Of a DNA stretch of 64,000 nucleotides, positions 1 to 9,808 are shown piece after piece. The notes beneath the pieces were generated by a model. It saw only the letters and a program-made list of their open reading frames with translations. It did not search any database and was not told the DNA's origin. The translations under genes were made by a program, and so were the position numbers. Numbering within the stretch: the stretch's first letter is position 1; each line of letters begins with the position of its first letter. Source of the DNA: Adiantum capillus-veneris. Lineage: Eukaryota > Streptophyta > Polypodiopsida > Polypodiales > Pteridaceae. The stretch covers positions 28,662,946-28,726,945 of the forward strand of contig CM043969.1 of the NCBI GenBank assembly GCA_014529385.2. Direction: 5' to 3'.

Positions 1-136
1 AAATTATACGTTATTCTCTCTCTTATTTCTCTCTCATCTTATCTTCAATTGTCTATTCTATTTGACTTAAGAACTTCGAGCGGATTAGAATATTTTACTA
101 AATGTGACCTTGGTTGATATGGTGCAGTAAGTTACC
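1..136 (+). other. Leader or 5' LTR edge of gypsy element A
   Basis: This is AT- and CT-rich sequence just before the first gag ATG of element A (137-139). It must be the end of the 5' LTR and/or the untranslated leader, but the LTR start lies outside the window. I could not align it convincingly to the 3' LTR that begins at 40058, so I do not mark an LTR end or a primer-binding site here. Confidence 0.4.
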
Positions 137-846
137 ATGCCTCCTAGAGGAAATGCGGCTATTGCTAATGCAAATGTGCCTATTGTTCCTCCACACCATC
201 ATTGATAGAGACATGGATGCTATGCTTCACAAGTCTCAACGTGGAAATTTTAGCGGGGAAGGCAAAGATCTGGACAAAGTTCTCGAAGATTGGATTGAGC
301 GCATGGATGACTACTTTGAATTGGCTCATGCGTTAGCAGTGAACAAAGCTATCATTGCTAAGTTCAAGCTAGAGAAAATAGCCAAGCGTTGGTGGAGAGA
401 CCATTGCACGGAAAACAATGTTGATCCTAATGCTGCAACTTGGGATTATCTTAAAACCCACCTCAAGAAGAACTATCACAAAACAAAGTTTATCATTCAG
501 ACCGTATGAATAAGTTTCTTAACTATACTCAAGGAACCAGAGATCTGGAATCATACTATCAACATTTCTTAACCCTTGTCAAGTATGCTCTAGTAGTGAT
601 GACTCAAGAGGTCAAAGTAGATCGGTCTGTGTCAGGGTTACATAATCCTATGAAGACTAGACACTAGAGTCTTCGTCTCACCAATTTTTTTAGATGTTCT
701 TAATACAAAAAAACCTATTGAAATAGGGTTATCTACTACCAAAAAAAGAAAACTAGAATCTGCTCCTATTTGTGAAATCAAAAGGCCTCATCCCGAGGAG
801 GAACAAAGGTCTAGAAATCCACAACAAAGAGAGAGAGCTTATTATG
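137..846 (+). pseudogene. gag: Gag remnant of gypsy element A
   Basis: The capsid-precursor gene of a Ty3/gypsy element starts at ATG 137 with a Met-Pro-Pro-Arg-Gly start common in plant gypsy gags. The frame is lost near 200 and resumes in another frame to a stop at 507-509. The readable part carries the retrotransposon-gag core signature: acidic helices, then a K-RWW-D motif and a W-YLK-HLKK-Y segment. Coding similarity continues past the stop (about 510-650) with further stops. Gag would package element RNA in cytoplasmic particles; this copy cannot. It is followed directly by the zinc-knuckle and protease segment of the same element. Confidence 0.75.
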
Positions 847-847
847 T

Positions 848-1387
848 ATGAAGGCCAGACAGGATCATTTGTGTTACACTTGTCCTGATCCTAGTCATCA
901 ATCCAGGGATTGTCCATTTAATAATTCAAGCTTCACAGGATTGGTGGACAATTATGAACATCAGGGAGTGAATGAACAATTTTCAGTAATTCAAACCCCA
1001 GCAGAGTATCAAGGTAACCATTTTACCTTATTGATTGATTCAAGGAGTACACATTCTTTCATATCTCCTAAGTGCATCAGAAACCTCATTTTGCTTGAAC
1101 ACCATAGTACAGACCTTACAATAGAATTAGCTACGGGTAGGAAGGTTAAATCTTCTACTTTAGTGGGTAAATTGAATTTTGTATTGGATGGTCACAATAC
1201 GTCTGCAAACTTTAGAGTCTTACCCATAGCAACCTATGATGGAATTCTAGGAATGGATTGGTTTAAAGACAATGATGCTCACATACATTATAGAGACGCT
1301 TCATTGACTTTTGAAAATGACCAAAACTCTAGAGTTATAGTTACTAGAAAACAAGAAAAGCCTAAGCTCATACTAGTGAACTTATGA
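848..1387 (+). pseudogene. pol: Zinc knuckle and aspartic protease of gypsy A
   Basis: This 179-residue frame begins with a CX2CX4HX4C zinc knuckle (residues about 9-22), the nucleic-acid-binding end of Gag. It continues into a retroviral-type aspartic protease that would process the polyprotein. The active-site motif around residue 63 reads Asp-Ser-Arg-Ser-Thr-His where the family has Asp-Ser/Thr-Gly-Ser-Thr-His, so the essential glycine is gone. The protease flap/end signature Gly-Ile-Leu-Gly-Met-Asp-Trp is present near residues 133-139. The frame overlaps the next one by four bases (ATGA), probably a late frameshift rather than true translational coupling. Confidence 0.85.
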
Positions 1388-2087
1388 AGAGTCATAAGAA
1401 AAATGAAAGGATTTATGTAGTAAAACTTAACCCTAAGGAGAAGAAGATAGATTCACCTGAATTCGAATGGATAACAAAATTTGATGATGTATTTTCTGAA
1501 GAACATTCACAATTACCAGCCAAGTGTGATGTTGATCATGCAATAAATCTTACTCCAGGAGCTCAATCAGTTGCCCGTAGACCTTATAAAATGCCAGTAC
1601 TTGAATCTATGGAACTCAAGGAGCAATTAACTCAACTCCTTGAACAAGGGTTCATTCGACCCAGAGTTTCTCCATGGAGTATTCATGTTCTCTTAAATCG
1701 AAATAAGGATGGTACTCTACATCTTTGTATTGATTATCATGGATTGAACCAGGTAACAATCAAAAATAAGTATGCAATACCAAGGATTGATGAACTGCTT
1801 GACCAATTACATGGAGATTCTATCTTCACAAAAATTGATCTTAAGTCAGGGTATTACCAAATCCAAATCAAGGAGGAGGATATACCAAAGACAGAACTTA
1901 ATACTTGTTTTGGAAATTATGAATTTACAGTTATGCCTTTTGGACTTGTCAATGCTCCTGCAACTTTTAATTGTCTCATGATGACTGATGTGTTTCGAGA
2001 GCATCTTGATGTTTTTTTTTTGTTGTCTTGATGATATCGTGGTTTAATCAAGAAATAGAGAAGAACACGAACAACATGTGTGGCGAG
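1384..2087 (+). pseudogene. pol: Reverse transcriptase, 5' part, gypsy A
   Basis: Ty3-type reverse transcriptase fingers and palm. Visible are a linker with [11 protein letters not shown], an [10 protein letters not shown]-like segment, the [14 protein letters not shown] motif, the [10 protein letters not shown] motif with the first catalytic Asp, and [14 protein letters not shown] run of extra T residues at about 2012-2021 shifts the frame just before the Leu-Asp-Asp active-site pair, so the frame stops at 2031. In the shifted frame the Asp-Asp-Ile-Val and following helix can be read up to 2087, where copia element B is inserted. The polymerase resumes at 34641 on the far side of B. Confidence 0.88.
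2083..2087. repeat. Target-site duplication of copia B, left copy
   Basis: GCGAG here matches GTGAG at 34636-34640 on the other side of element B. The single difference is C to T at a CpG, the change expected from deamination of methylated DNA. Removing B and one copy restores the reverse-transcriptase reading of element A in phase. Confidence 0.8.
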
Positions 2088-2316
2088 CGTTACCATATAC
2101 ATGTGGTAGTGATGTGTGTGAACACACTTAGGACCATCGGGACATTTTTTCCCTCTCTAAGAGGTTTTTTTCCCCGTGCATTATATATATGCCCATTCAT
2201 TCTAGGGCTATCTATCTTTCCATTGCACACTAAGTAATAAACTCTTTCTTGTGTGCCTTGAGCTTCCTTTGTCTTCTCCAAGTTGTGTGCCTTTCCCTGC
2301 AACCCTAATTCCAATA
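2088..2316 (+). repeat. 5' LTR of copia B
   Basis: Matches 34407-34635 over its length with about 91% identity by eye. The terminal TG has become CG and the terminal CA has become TA, both transitions. It contains an AT-rich TATATAT stretch near 2180 that may be the old promoter. Confidence 0.9.
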
Positions 2317-2318
2317 AT

Positions 2319-2330
2319 TGGTATCAAAGC
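2319..2330 (+). other. Primer-binding site of copia B
   Basis: TGGTATCAAAGC, two bases after the LTR end, is one change from the TGGTATCAGAGC site that pairs with the 3' end of initiator methionine tRNA in plant copia elements. Confidence 0.85.
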
Positions 2331-2588
2331 AAGTTGCATCCTCCCAGGCTTAGTCACCAGCAGCTCCAGCACACGCCTACTCACTTTCTTCGATTTCAAT
2401 GAGCTTTGACAAGCATTCGACAAAAAATTTGATTAAGCTGGTAGAGATTAGCCTGCTTTAATCTGCTCATATTTTTTATTCGAGCTCATTTCAGCCTTCG
2501 TTTCCACTACAGGCAATTCTGCATAGTCTATTTCATCATTTTTTGCAAAATTTTTGTCAGTGCCATTTTTTGCATAACAGGTCCCTTA
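2331..2588 (+). other. Untranslated leader of copia B, first part
   Basis: Non-coding leader between the primer-binding site and the insertion of element C at 2589. It resumes at 4401 and reaches the gag ATG at 4499. No conserved open frame is seen. Confidence 0.7.
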
Positions 2589-2806
2589 TGTTGAGGTCAG
2601 CCTAACTTGGGAGGACATATGTGTATGAACACCTTGTAAATGGCTTTATAAGACTCATTAAACCTAATGAGAAGTCTCTTTTTCATTTGTACAGCTCTTG
2701 TCTAGCTCTTGTCTCCTCTCCTCTCCTGTCCTCTCCTCTCTTGTGTGCTCTCACCTCTCCTTGCCATGTTTGTGCTCGACTCCGTTCGCTTCCGTGCGTG
2801 CTCAAC
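2589..2806 (+). repeat. 5' LTR of element C
   Basis: Pairs with 4195-4400. It holds a CT-rich block (about 2710-2760) and ends CTCAAC, abutting the primer-binding site; the last A seen in the right LTR is missing or shared. Confidence 0.88.
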
Positions 2807-4194
2807 TGGTATCAGAGCTATATCGTGATAGTCTTGGGCATCATGCTTGTGAAGCTTCGGTTTCTTCATCAAGAAGTAGCGTTGCATAAGCAAAAGTTCA
2901 AAGAGTCTTCAGCAAGCGAATGAACGAGAAAAAGCTTGGAGCAAATTCAATTTTTCAGCAAGGGAAAGCAAGAAATGTTGTTTTTAGCTGGAAGAAGGGG
3001 ATCTTATGATGGAGGCCAAGGATGTGCAGAGTCACTGCAGATGCAACTTCAGTTATCACATCACAGCACTTTGGCTCGTGACAAAATCGACTGTGCAGCA
3101 AGGCTAATTCTCTGTGTGGAAGTGGATCTATGAAGAAGAAGAAGAGTCGGGCTGGTCTGGTGTGGGCCGAGTAAACAACACAGGGCAAGGTGATTGTGTG
3201 GCTGTAGGCGGGTGAAGCTCGTTGATGATCTGCATTCGAGGGCAATAATGATGGCCACCACGACACACAAGAATAGCCGTGGGCATGTTTGTGGTGCATA
3301 GTGGCACACACACACACACATTCGATCTAGAAGCCTGCGAGTCGGGTAGCCACAATCGACGAGGGGGCAACCTTCGAGCTCGCCATGTGCTGGCAGGGTC
3401 GGTAGCGTGGCAATCCACACCAGCATGGGATAAGGTCCCGAAGACCACGTGTGTGGTCCCTTGAGTTTGTCAGCCATGATTTCAGCAGACCTACGTCTTC
3501 CTTCTCCCATCTTTATCATCTAAAATTAGGTGGCATTTGTTGTTTTATTTTTTTCAATCTTAAGTGGTTGTTCACACAGTCGTCCACACTTTCATTTGAT
3601 GGTGAAAGTGCACATGTTGTGTATGTCAAACAATCTTTCGTCGAAACCTGCAATTGTCCCACACCTATTTAACTTGATAATCCCAACATGTATGTTTGAA
3701 TATCACTTGAGCGACAATTTGTATCCACCTCCATGCGTAGCAAGACGTCATCCATCCATGTGAGTCGACATTGTTATAAAGGGATTAGACATTGCCCTGG
3801 CAAGTAAATTGATGTTGGCAGTAAGACCTTCCTGATGCGTAGCCCCGTCTTGTAAAACCATGCTCTCAAGAGGTTATTGGGTAAACCTAAACGCAAGGTT
3901 AGCTAGAGTTACCCAAAAATTCTAGGGTTTGGGAGTAAACCAAAATATCCGTGTTTGGTGGCTACGCCTACCTCCACCTACGAGAAAGGGGACGCTCTCT
4001 TGGTAGTGATGACAGGTTATGGGTACACCTAAAACCCTTGGTTGTGAGAAAACCTAAAACTCACGGTTTACGAGTATACCAAAGAACTCGTGGTTGGGAA
4101 TACACCTAAAACTCTATGTGTCATGAGCTTGGTGAGTCTTGTTCTAGGGGGCATCGTCATGAAGATTATGCCAAGTTTGACTGAAGGGGGCGAT
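2807..4194 (+). other. Non-coding interior of element C
   Basis: The interior starts with TGGTATCAGAGC and ends with the purine tract. Only short overlapping frames are present, none with retroelement motifs. The right half (3830-4140) holds loosely repeated phrases of the kind 'aaaccta-aact-c-ggtt', a degenerate internal repeat. A (CA)n run is at about 3308-3321. Confidence 0.75.
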
Positions 4195-4400
4195 TGTTGA
4201 GGTCAGCCTAACTTGGGCGGACACATGTGTATGAACACCTTGTAAATGGCTTTATAACACTCATGTAAACCTAATGAGAAGTCTCTTCATTTGTATAGCT
4301 CTTGTGTCTTCTCCTATCCTATCCTCTCCTCTCTTGTGTGCTCTCACCTCTCCTCACCATGTCTGTGCACAACACCGTTCGCTTCCACACGTGCTCAACA
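4195..4400 (+). repeat. 3' LTR of element C
   Basis: Begins TGTTGAGGTCAG directly after the purine tract and ends CTCAACA. It is slightly shorter than the left copy because of small indels in the CT-rich block. Confidence 0.88.
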
Positions 4401-4498
4401 CATTACAGTCTTCTACGATTTGTGCTATATAGCACGTGTTGTTCCCGCTTTGTTTCTCCTCTTTTCGGGCAGTTTTCACATCAGGTGCAGCATTTACC

Positions 4499-4635
4499 AT
4501 GGCTGACAACGACACAGATGTTTTCAAGATGTTTGTTGTTGAGGACAGATTGGATGGGGACAATTACCCTATGTGGGCTTACATGATGCAACATGTTCTT
4601 GTGTCAAAGGGCGTTTGGAATATTGTGCAGGGCAT
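4499..4635 (+). pseudogene. gag: Gag of copia B, N-terminal part
   Basis: Copia gag starts at ATG 4499 (Met-Ala-Asp-Asn-Asp), the first ATG after the leader in the right frame. The first 45 residues contain the family hallmark L-DG-NYP-WAYMM, the UBN2/retrotran_gag N-terminal tryptophan motif. The frame is open until element D interrupts it after residue 46; it resumes, in phase, at 12784. Everything upstream (4401-4498) is the leader of B resumed after element C. Confidence 0.88.
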
Positions 4636-5461
4636 TGTCATAATAATCAATATCTAATTCTCCTAAATGATTTTCTCATATTAAACTGATCATTTAATGT
4701 GGGGAAGTGCCAGGGGAGAAAAAGCTAGAATATTGGTTAAGCTAGCAAACCGGCCACAGTAGGGATCCAAAGGGGGGGCCATCTGCAAAAGAGCCATGTG
4801 TAACAATGGGCTAAAAAGACCCTAAGGTTCAGCCCATTAAGACTTCCAAAATGCCAAGGTTCCAAAATTCAAAGGTTGTGTCCAAAGGTCAACCCTAGGG
4901 GAAATTGGATGCTTTGTGTGTAACTAAAAAGTCTTTGCATATCCCTACATGGGAGGGGGCGAGCCCTTCTTCTAGGGGATGAGAGAGAAAGTCACACACA
5001 CACACACACAGGCTCCCTTTACACAAAGAGAATTAGGGACACATGTCAGCTCCCTAGGGTGTGTGAGGTCTTGGGTATGAGAACGGGGATAATCAAAGTT
5101 GTGTTTGCTAAGTGTTTTGCTTAGTGCATGAAGCTTTCATCTTCATTGCACTAGCTAGTCTTGAAGGAACACAAAGAATTGTATTGTACAATGTCTCTCT
5201 TGATGGGAGAAACCATAATACAAAGCCTTTTGGAGGGGGGACCGGCTCCATGCAAATCCGATCCTCAACTGTTGTCAATAGCTTAATTTCTCTCTCTTTT
5301 GAAAGTATTGTTGATGCTATCTAACTAGGTGTTATGCTTTTCGTTGCTCTCTCCACCCAAGCACTCTTGTAATTCTCATTAGGAATCTATTCTAATGAAA
5401 TGCCCACTATGTTCATGCTAATTTCCGCTACACATAAGTTTTTAGGCCATTAAATGTTACA
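4636..5461 (+). repeat. 5' LTR of gypsy D (internally deleted)
   Basis: Begins TGTCATAATA and ends TTACA. It lacks a block of about 750 bp that is present in the 3' LTR (11631-12381), plus a 24-bp repeat-type difference near 11309. The junction is CTAG followed by GGTGTGTGAGG. A (CA)n run is at about 4994-5010. No other feature is needed to explain the 70-residue open frame that both LTRs share near their ends. Confidence 0.9.
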
Positions 5462-5462
5462 T

Positions 5463-5474
5463 TGGTATCAGAGC
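5463..5474 (+). other. Primer-binding site of gypsy D
   Basis: An exact TGGTATCAGAGC lies one base after the LTR end, the initiator-Met tRNA type. Confidence 0.9.
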
Positions 5475-5878
5475 ACAAGGTTTCTCTTTTCTTACTCAAG
5501 AAGGGAGGTCCTCAAGCTAGCTATAAATGGTTGGTATTATTAATTGCATGTGAGTAAGTAGAATAGGGATTTTTCAGTCTTGCAGTGCGCTTGCCTTTGT
5601 GCAGTTAACGGGGCATCACCGTCGAGAGCTATGGTCTTAATAGTGGAGTCCTACGGGGCTTGCCTACGGCTTAACCACTATTGAGCTATTAGAAGCTTGA
5701 CAGGAGCCGGTGCTATTTTGGTGTCGAAAGACCCTCTCTTCTATTCCTTGCAATTAACTGTATTCGAGCCGCGGGTACAGTAGCTTGAGTGCTTTTTCTA
5801 AAGGGGTAAAGAGGAGTAGCAACTAGGGCTTGAAGTGCCAAAGTACACCTAAAAAACTTACACCTAAAAGTTGTTAGA
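5475..5878 (+). other. Untranslated leader of gypsy D
   Basis: About 400 bp of non-coding leader before the gag ATG at 5879. No open frame or repeat stands out. Confidence 0.7.
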
Positions 5879-7143
5879 ATGGTTGACAATAGTAAAGAGA
5901 GTGAAATTAATGTTGATAACTTTGATTTTGCTCATGAGCAAGCTACTAATGATGCTTCAATGCTTGTTAACTATCTTGTTTCTAGGCTTCAACAAGCCAT
6001 GGGCAATCCATCTCTCCAAAGTGAAGTGCAATGGCAGCTCCGTGCTCATGGGATTCTCCAAGCTCATCACCATGACAAGAGAACACCTAGGAAGCCTCCT
6101 TGTGAGACTCCCAAAAGAGGTCTCTCTCCGATTTGGGAAGAAGAAGAGAATCCCTATGAAGGGCTCAAGAATTTACTTCTTGATGATGCATCTCCTTCCC
6201 AAAGGAGAGCTCAAGAGCCTCCATCGAAGGAACGAGAAAGAAGTGAGTCTCCCGCCACCTCGGCGGAGATGGCTCCACGAAGACAGCGGGCTAAACACTC
6301 TCCATCACCACCAAAGCGGAGAAGACCATCACACTGTTCTCCACGCCATAATTCAAAGAGGGATGATAAAAAGCAAGAGAAGAAAAAGGCGAGAAAGAGG
6401 ACACCCTCTTCTCCATCTTCTTCATCCTCTTCCTCTTATGAAAGTGATGGTAAAGAGGACACCCTCTTCTCCATCTTCTTCATCCTCTTCCTCTTATGAA
6501 AGTAAAGACGAAGAAGATCAAGACAAGAAAAAGGCGAGAAAGAGGTCACCCTCTTCTCCACCTTCTTCAAATTCTTCACCTTCTGAAGAAAGTGATGGTG
6601 CAACCTTTGAACCATAAAAAAGAAGAGGCCATAGGAAATCCTATGCCGCATGGAAGAGGTCATCCAAACTGAAGAAGTTCAAAGAGGGAGGGAAGAGCAT
6701 CTCTTTCCTTACCTATGATGGCACCTTTGGTGCTACGGACAAAGTCTTGGCCTTTATCCAGCAATTTGATGCAGCGTTTGGAGATGAGGGCTTCACGGAG
6801 TCCTAAAAGCTACGCCATGTAGCTATGCACTTTCAAAAGTCCGCCAGGCAATGGTGGTCTAGCCTACGAGCCAACGGTGAAGCAGTTTTTGGCCACCGAT
6901 GCCAAAGACAAAGTACTCACCGAATGGCGAAGCTTAAAGCTCTCTCCCAATGAATCCATCCACAAATATGTAGACAAGTTTTGGGACCTACAACTCAAAG
7001 CCACTGTCTTTAAAAAGTTGGATTTTGGAGAGCAAAAGCAACAATTTTGTGCCTGCTTAATCGAAGAAATGGCGGAGTATGTCAACTCCCAAAGGCCACG
7101 TACCATATCGGCGATAATACACCATACTATGGTGGCCTCATGA
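5879..7143 (+). pseudogene. gag: Gag of chromovirus D with serine/arginine-rich arm
   Basis: Starts at ATG 5879 (Met-Val-Asp-Asn). Residues 1-75 are a helical N-terminal part. Residues about 85-195 form a Ser/Arg/Pro/Lys-rich stretch (repeated SPPKRRR, RKRTPSSPS-type phrases) resembling an RS domain or nuclear-import arm. A 58-bp tandem duplication (6394-6451, repeated from 6452) shifts the frame inside this arm, giving two overlapping readings. The conserved gag core (FDAAFGDEGF, then WW-SLRAN and W-SLKLSPNESIHKY) follows at about 6760-7000, with a TAA at 6806. The last frame ends at TGA 7141, after which the same frame runs on into the zinc knuckle. Confidence 0.82.
6394..6504 (+). repeat. 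58-bp tandem duplication in gag of D
   Basis: Two copies of a serine-codon-rich unit begin at 6394 and 6452 (starting AAAGAGGACACC). Because 58 is not a multiple of three, the duplication moves the downstream arm into another frame. Confidence 0.9.
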
Positions 7144-8064
7144 ATCAATTTCCAAACGGGGGCTAAAAGAAATAATAAGCCCCCGGAAAACAAGGGCTCC
7201 AATGAGCCTAAGGGGAAGGACAATGTCCAAAAGTCTCCTAAGGGCAACTCCAACAAAGCTAAAGAGAAGGGATTTTACAAAGGTAAGAACAAAATCTCTC
7301 CTGAAGAGCTTGAGCGTTATCGCAAGGATAACCGGTGTTTCAAGTGCGGCGAACAAGGGCATGCGTACCGCGCTTGTCCCCAAAAGAACAACCACCAAGA
7401 TCCTCCTAGAGCTTCCTTGGTTGAAATCCAAGAGGAGGAGACTCACCAAACTCATCACAAAGGATATCCTCTATGCCATGCTTGGGGAAAGGTAAGAGAA
7501 CATGATGCTTTTATTCTCCTTGACCCTGGTTCTACTCACAATTTTATATCTATAGAGTTGGCCACCAAGCTAGGCATACAATCCTACGAGATGGGAGATG
7601 TCCTACCCGCAGACAGTGCCTTCAAGGGGCAAGAAGCTTCAATCACTCCCTTAATCGGGAAATTGAGGCTTCATGTCCAAGGCTATGTGGACAAAGAGGA
7701 CTTCTTTATCTCTCCTCTCAAGCATGAGGATGTAATCCTAGGGGCACCATGGTTTGACCGCCTGGCTGCCGATGTTAAATTTCCTGAAAGGAGAATCTCC
7801 TTTAAGTTCAGGGAAAAATACATGTATATAGATGCTAAGGAAATGGGTAACACTATCCCCATTGTACATACACCAGCTTTCAACAAGTCAGTAAAGAGCT
7901 CTATTTCCGTGTACATGATTTTTGTTAAAGATTCTCAAAATGAACCTAATGCTTTAGCAAAAGAAAATAAAAGCAACCAAAAGGAATTAGAGTTATCCAA
8001 TTTTCTCAAGGGGTTTCAAGATGTTTTTATTGACGACATCCCTTGTGAGCTAAATCCTAAATGA
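7144..8064 (+). pseudogene. pol: Zinc knuckle and protease of gypsy D
   Basis: Open in the same frame as the gag before and the reverse transcriptase after, separated only by TGA codons (7141-7143 and 8062-8064), so originally one polyprotein. A CX2CX4HX4C zinc knuckle is at 7336-7377 (CFKCGEQGHAYRAC). The protease active site at about 7525-7545 reads Asp-Pro-Gly-Ser-Thr-His-Asn-Phe-Ile-Ser; the usual second residue is Ser, but Asp and Gly are kept. The protease end motif VILGAPWFD is at about 7735-7758. The segment ends in the acidic linker that precedes reverse transcriptase. Confidence 0.88.
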
Positions 8065-9144
8065 GGTAATGATGACCATGCAATTGAACTTCTTCCAGGA
8101 AGTTCACCGCCTAACAAACCTCCTTATAGAGTTTCTCAAGCTCAACAAGAGGAGATTATGCGGCAAGTGCATGAGTTAGTTGAGAAGGGCATGGTTAGGC
8201 CTAGCTCATCTCCATTTTGCTCACCGGTGCTATTAGTGCAAAAGAAAGATGGCACATATCGTATGTGTGTCGACTATAGAGCACTAAATAGGATCACTAT
8301 CAAGAATAGGTTTCCCGTTCCACGGGTAGAAGACCTATTTGATAAGCTACAAGGATCGACCTACTTCAGTAGGATTGACCTAAAAAGTGGCTATCATCAG
8401 ATAAGGATAGTTGATCAAGATATTGTAAAGACCGCATTTCGCACCACATTTGGTCTTTACGAATACATTGTCATGCCTTTTGGCTTGACCAATGCACCAG
8501 CCACATTCAACCGCTTGATGGAGAAGCTGTTCAGGCCTCATCGAACCTTCATTGGAGTGTTCTTTGATGATATTATCATCTACTCTAATTCATTAGACGA
8601 ACACAAGCAACACCTGCAGGTAATATTTCAAGTTTTGAGAGAGAATAAACTTTATGTTAATCGAAAGAAAAGTGAATTTTTCTTGCAAGAGATTCAGTAT
8701 TTAGGTCATATTATCTCTCAAGATGGCATCCAAATGGATCCATCAAAGTTAGAGGTAATAAAAGGATGGCCTAAACCAAGGAATCTTCATGAACTAAGAA
8801 GCTTTATAGGCATGTGTGCATACTATAGATGCTTCATAGAAAAGTTCTCACAAATTGTGGGACCATTACATGACCTAACAAAGAAAAGAGTTAGGTACAC
8901 ATGGTCTGCTAAGGAGAACAATGCTTTCAAAAAGCTTAAAGAAAAGCTTATCTCTCAACCTGTGCTTACACTACCGGATCTCTCAAAACCATTTGAGGTC
9001 CAATGTGATGCTTGTGGTGATTGCCTTGGAGCTGTTTTACTCCAAGAAGGGCACGCCATAGGCTATGAGAGTCGAAGGCTCGACCCTGTTGAGCAAGCTC
9101 TAGGATATATGAAAAGGAATTCCTTGCAGTTCTACATGCCTTAG
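8065..9144 (+). pseudogene. pol: Reverse transcriptase and start of RNase H, gypsy D
   Basis: A near-intact Ty3 reverse transcriptase. Motifs in order: FCSPVLLVQKKDGTYRMCVDYRALN, IDLKSGYHQIRI with catalytic Asp, VMPFGLTNAPATFNRLM, and Phe-Phe-Asp-Asp at the active site (usually Tyr-Val/Leu-Asp-Asp), followed by the thumb with LGHIIS and LRSFIGMCAYYRCFI. RNase H begins with VQCDACGDCLGAVLLQ, keeping the first catalytic Asp (the usual next residue Ser is Cys). One base change in length near 9110 shifts the frame so that this reading stops at 9144; RNase H continues in the next frame. The first ATG in this segment, at 8158, is only where the frame resumes. Confidence 0.93.
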
Positions 9145-9362
9145 ACTCATGGAAGCACTATTTATTGGGGACTCCTTTCATTCTGCGAATGGATCACCAA
9201 AGTCTTAAGTACTTCATGACGCAGACCAAGCTCTCCGACAAACAAATGAGGTGGGCAAATTTCCTTTTGCAATTTCATTTTCATATTGCTCACATTGCTG
9301 GCAAGCATAATCAAGTATCTGATGCACTCTCGAGACGGCCGAGAGTGAATGTCGTTCCATAG
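9116..9362 (+). pseudogene. pol: RNase H, C-terminal part, gypsy D
   Basis: Continuation of RNase H after the frameshift. It has E-LAVLHALDSWKHYL-G with the catalytic Glu near 9120, then RMDHQSLKYF with the next Asp, and HIAGKHNQVSDALSRR with the last Asp at the end, the usual gypsy RNase H to integrase boundary. It stops at TAG 9360-9362, inside the tether. Confidence 0.85.
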
Positions 9363-9385
9363 CAACTCACAATGATCTATCTTCA

Positions 9386-9808
9386 ATGATAGATGAGTAC
9401 GCTATTGATCCCGATTTTAGAGATGTGATTTCAGCCCTTGCATTAGGGAAGAAAGAAGAACCATTTACTTTACAAGATGGTTATCTTCTCTATGGCAATA
9501 GACTATGCGTTACTAACTCACTACGTGAGAAAGTAATGTATGAATTTCATGCTCCATCGTATGCGGGGCATAGAGGGATTCAGTCTACCTTAATGGGAAT
9601 TGAAACATATTTCTATTGGCCTACCATGAAAGTGAACATACAAGAGTATGTTTCTAAATGTGTGGTTTGCCAAAAGACAAAATTTGATAGAGGGAAGCAA
9701 CTTGGATTGCTTCAACCCTTGCCAATTCCTAATTCTCCATGGGAGAGCATATCCATGGATTTTATCTTTGGATTGCCTAAGTCTATCCATGGGAATACGG
9801 GAATATGA
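9386..9808 (+). pseudogene. pol: Integrase N-terminus and first catalytic segment, gypsy D
   Basis: The HHCC zinc-binding domain is complete (H-x3-H spacing in FHAPSYAGHRG, then CVVCQ). The catalytic core opens with SMDFIFGLPKS, carrying the first Asp of the D,D-35-E triad. A small deletion near 9800 removes the segment normally read as VVDRFSK and changes frame, giving the stop at 9808. It would join element DNA to the host chromosome. Confidence 0.88.

Larger units (their letters stand above)
2589..4400 (+). mobile_element. Non-autonomous LTR retrotransposon C
   Basis: A 1.8-kb element with LTRs at 2589-2806 and 4195-4400, an initiator-Met primer-binding site (TGGTATCAGAGC, 2807-2818) and a purine tract (GAAGGGGGCGAT, 4183-4194), but no gag or pol. 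The LTR ends are inverted repeats, TGTTGAG and CTCAAC(A). The flanks CCTTA (2584-2588) and CATTA (4401-4405) are a 4/5 target-site duplication. Its interior of about 1.4 kb is longer than a classic TRIM and shorter than a LARD. It must have been moved by the enzymes of an unrelated autonomous copia element; the partner is unknown. Confidence 0.85.

Noticed and set aside
3061-3519. 152-codon minus-strand frame in the interior of C
   Set aside because: Cys/His/Pro-rich low-information translation across a (CA)n run, no domain, overlaps other equally open frames.
5112-5324. 70-codon frame near the end of the D 5' LTR, repeated at 12434-12646
   Set aside because: Its conservation is explained by the two LTRs being copies of one another; it has no motif.
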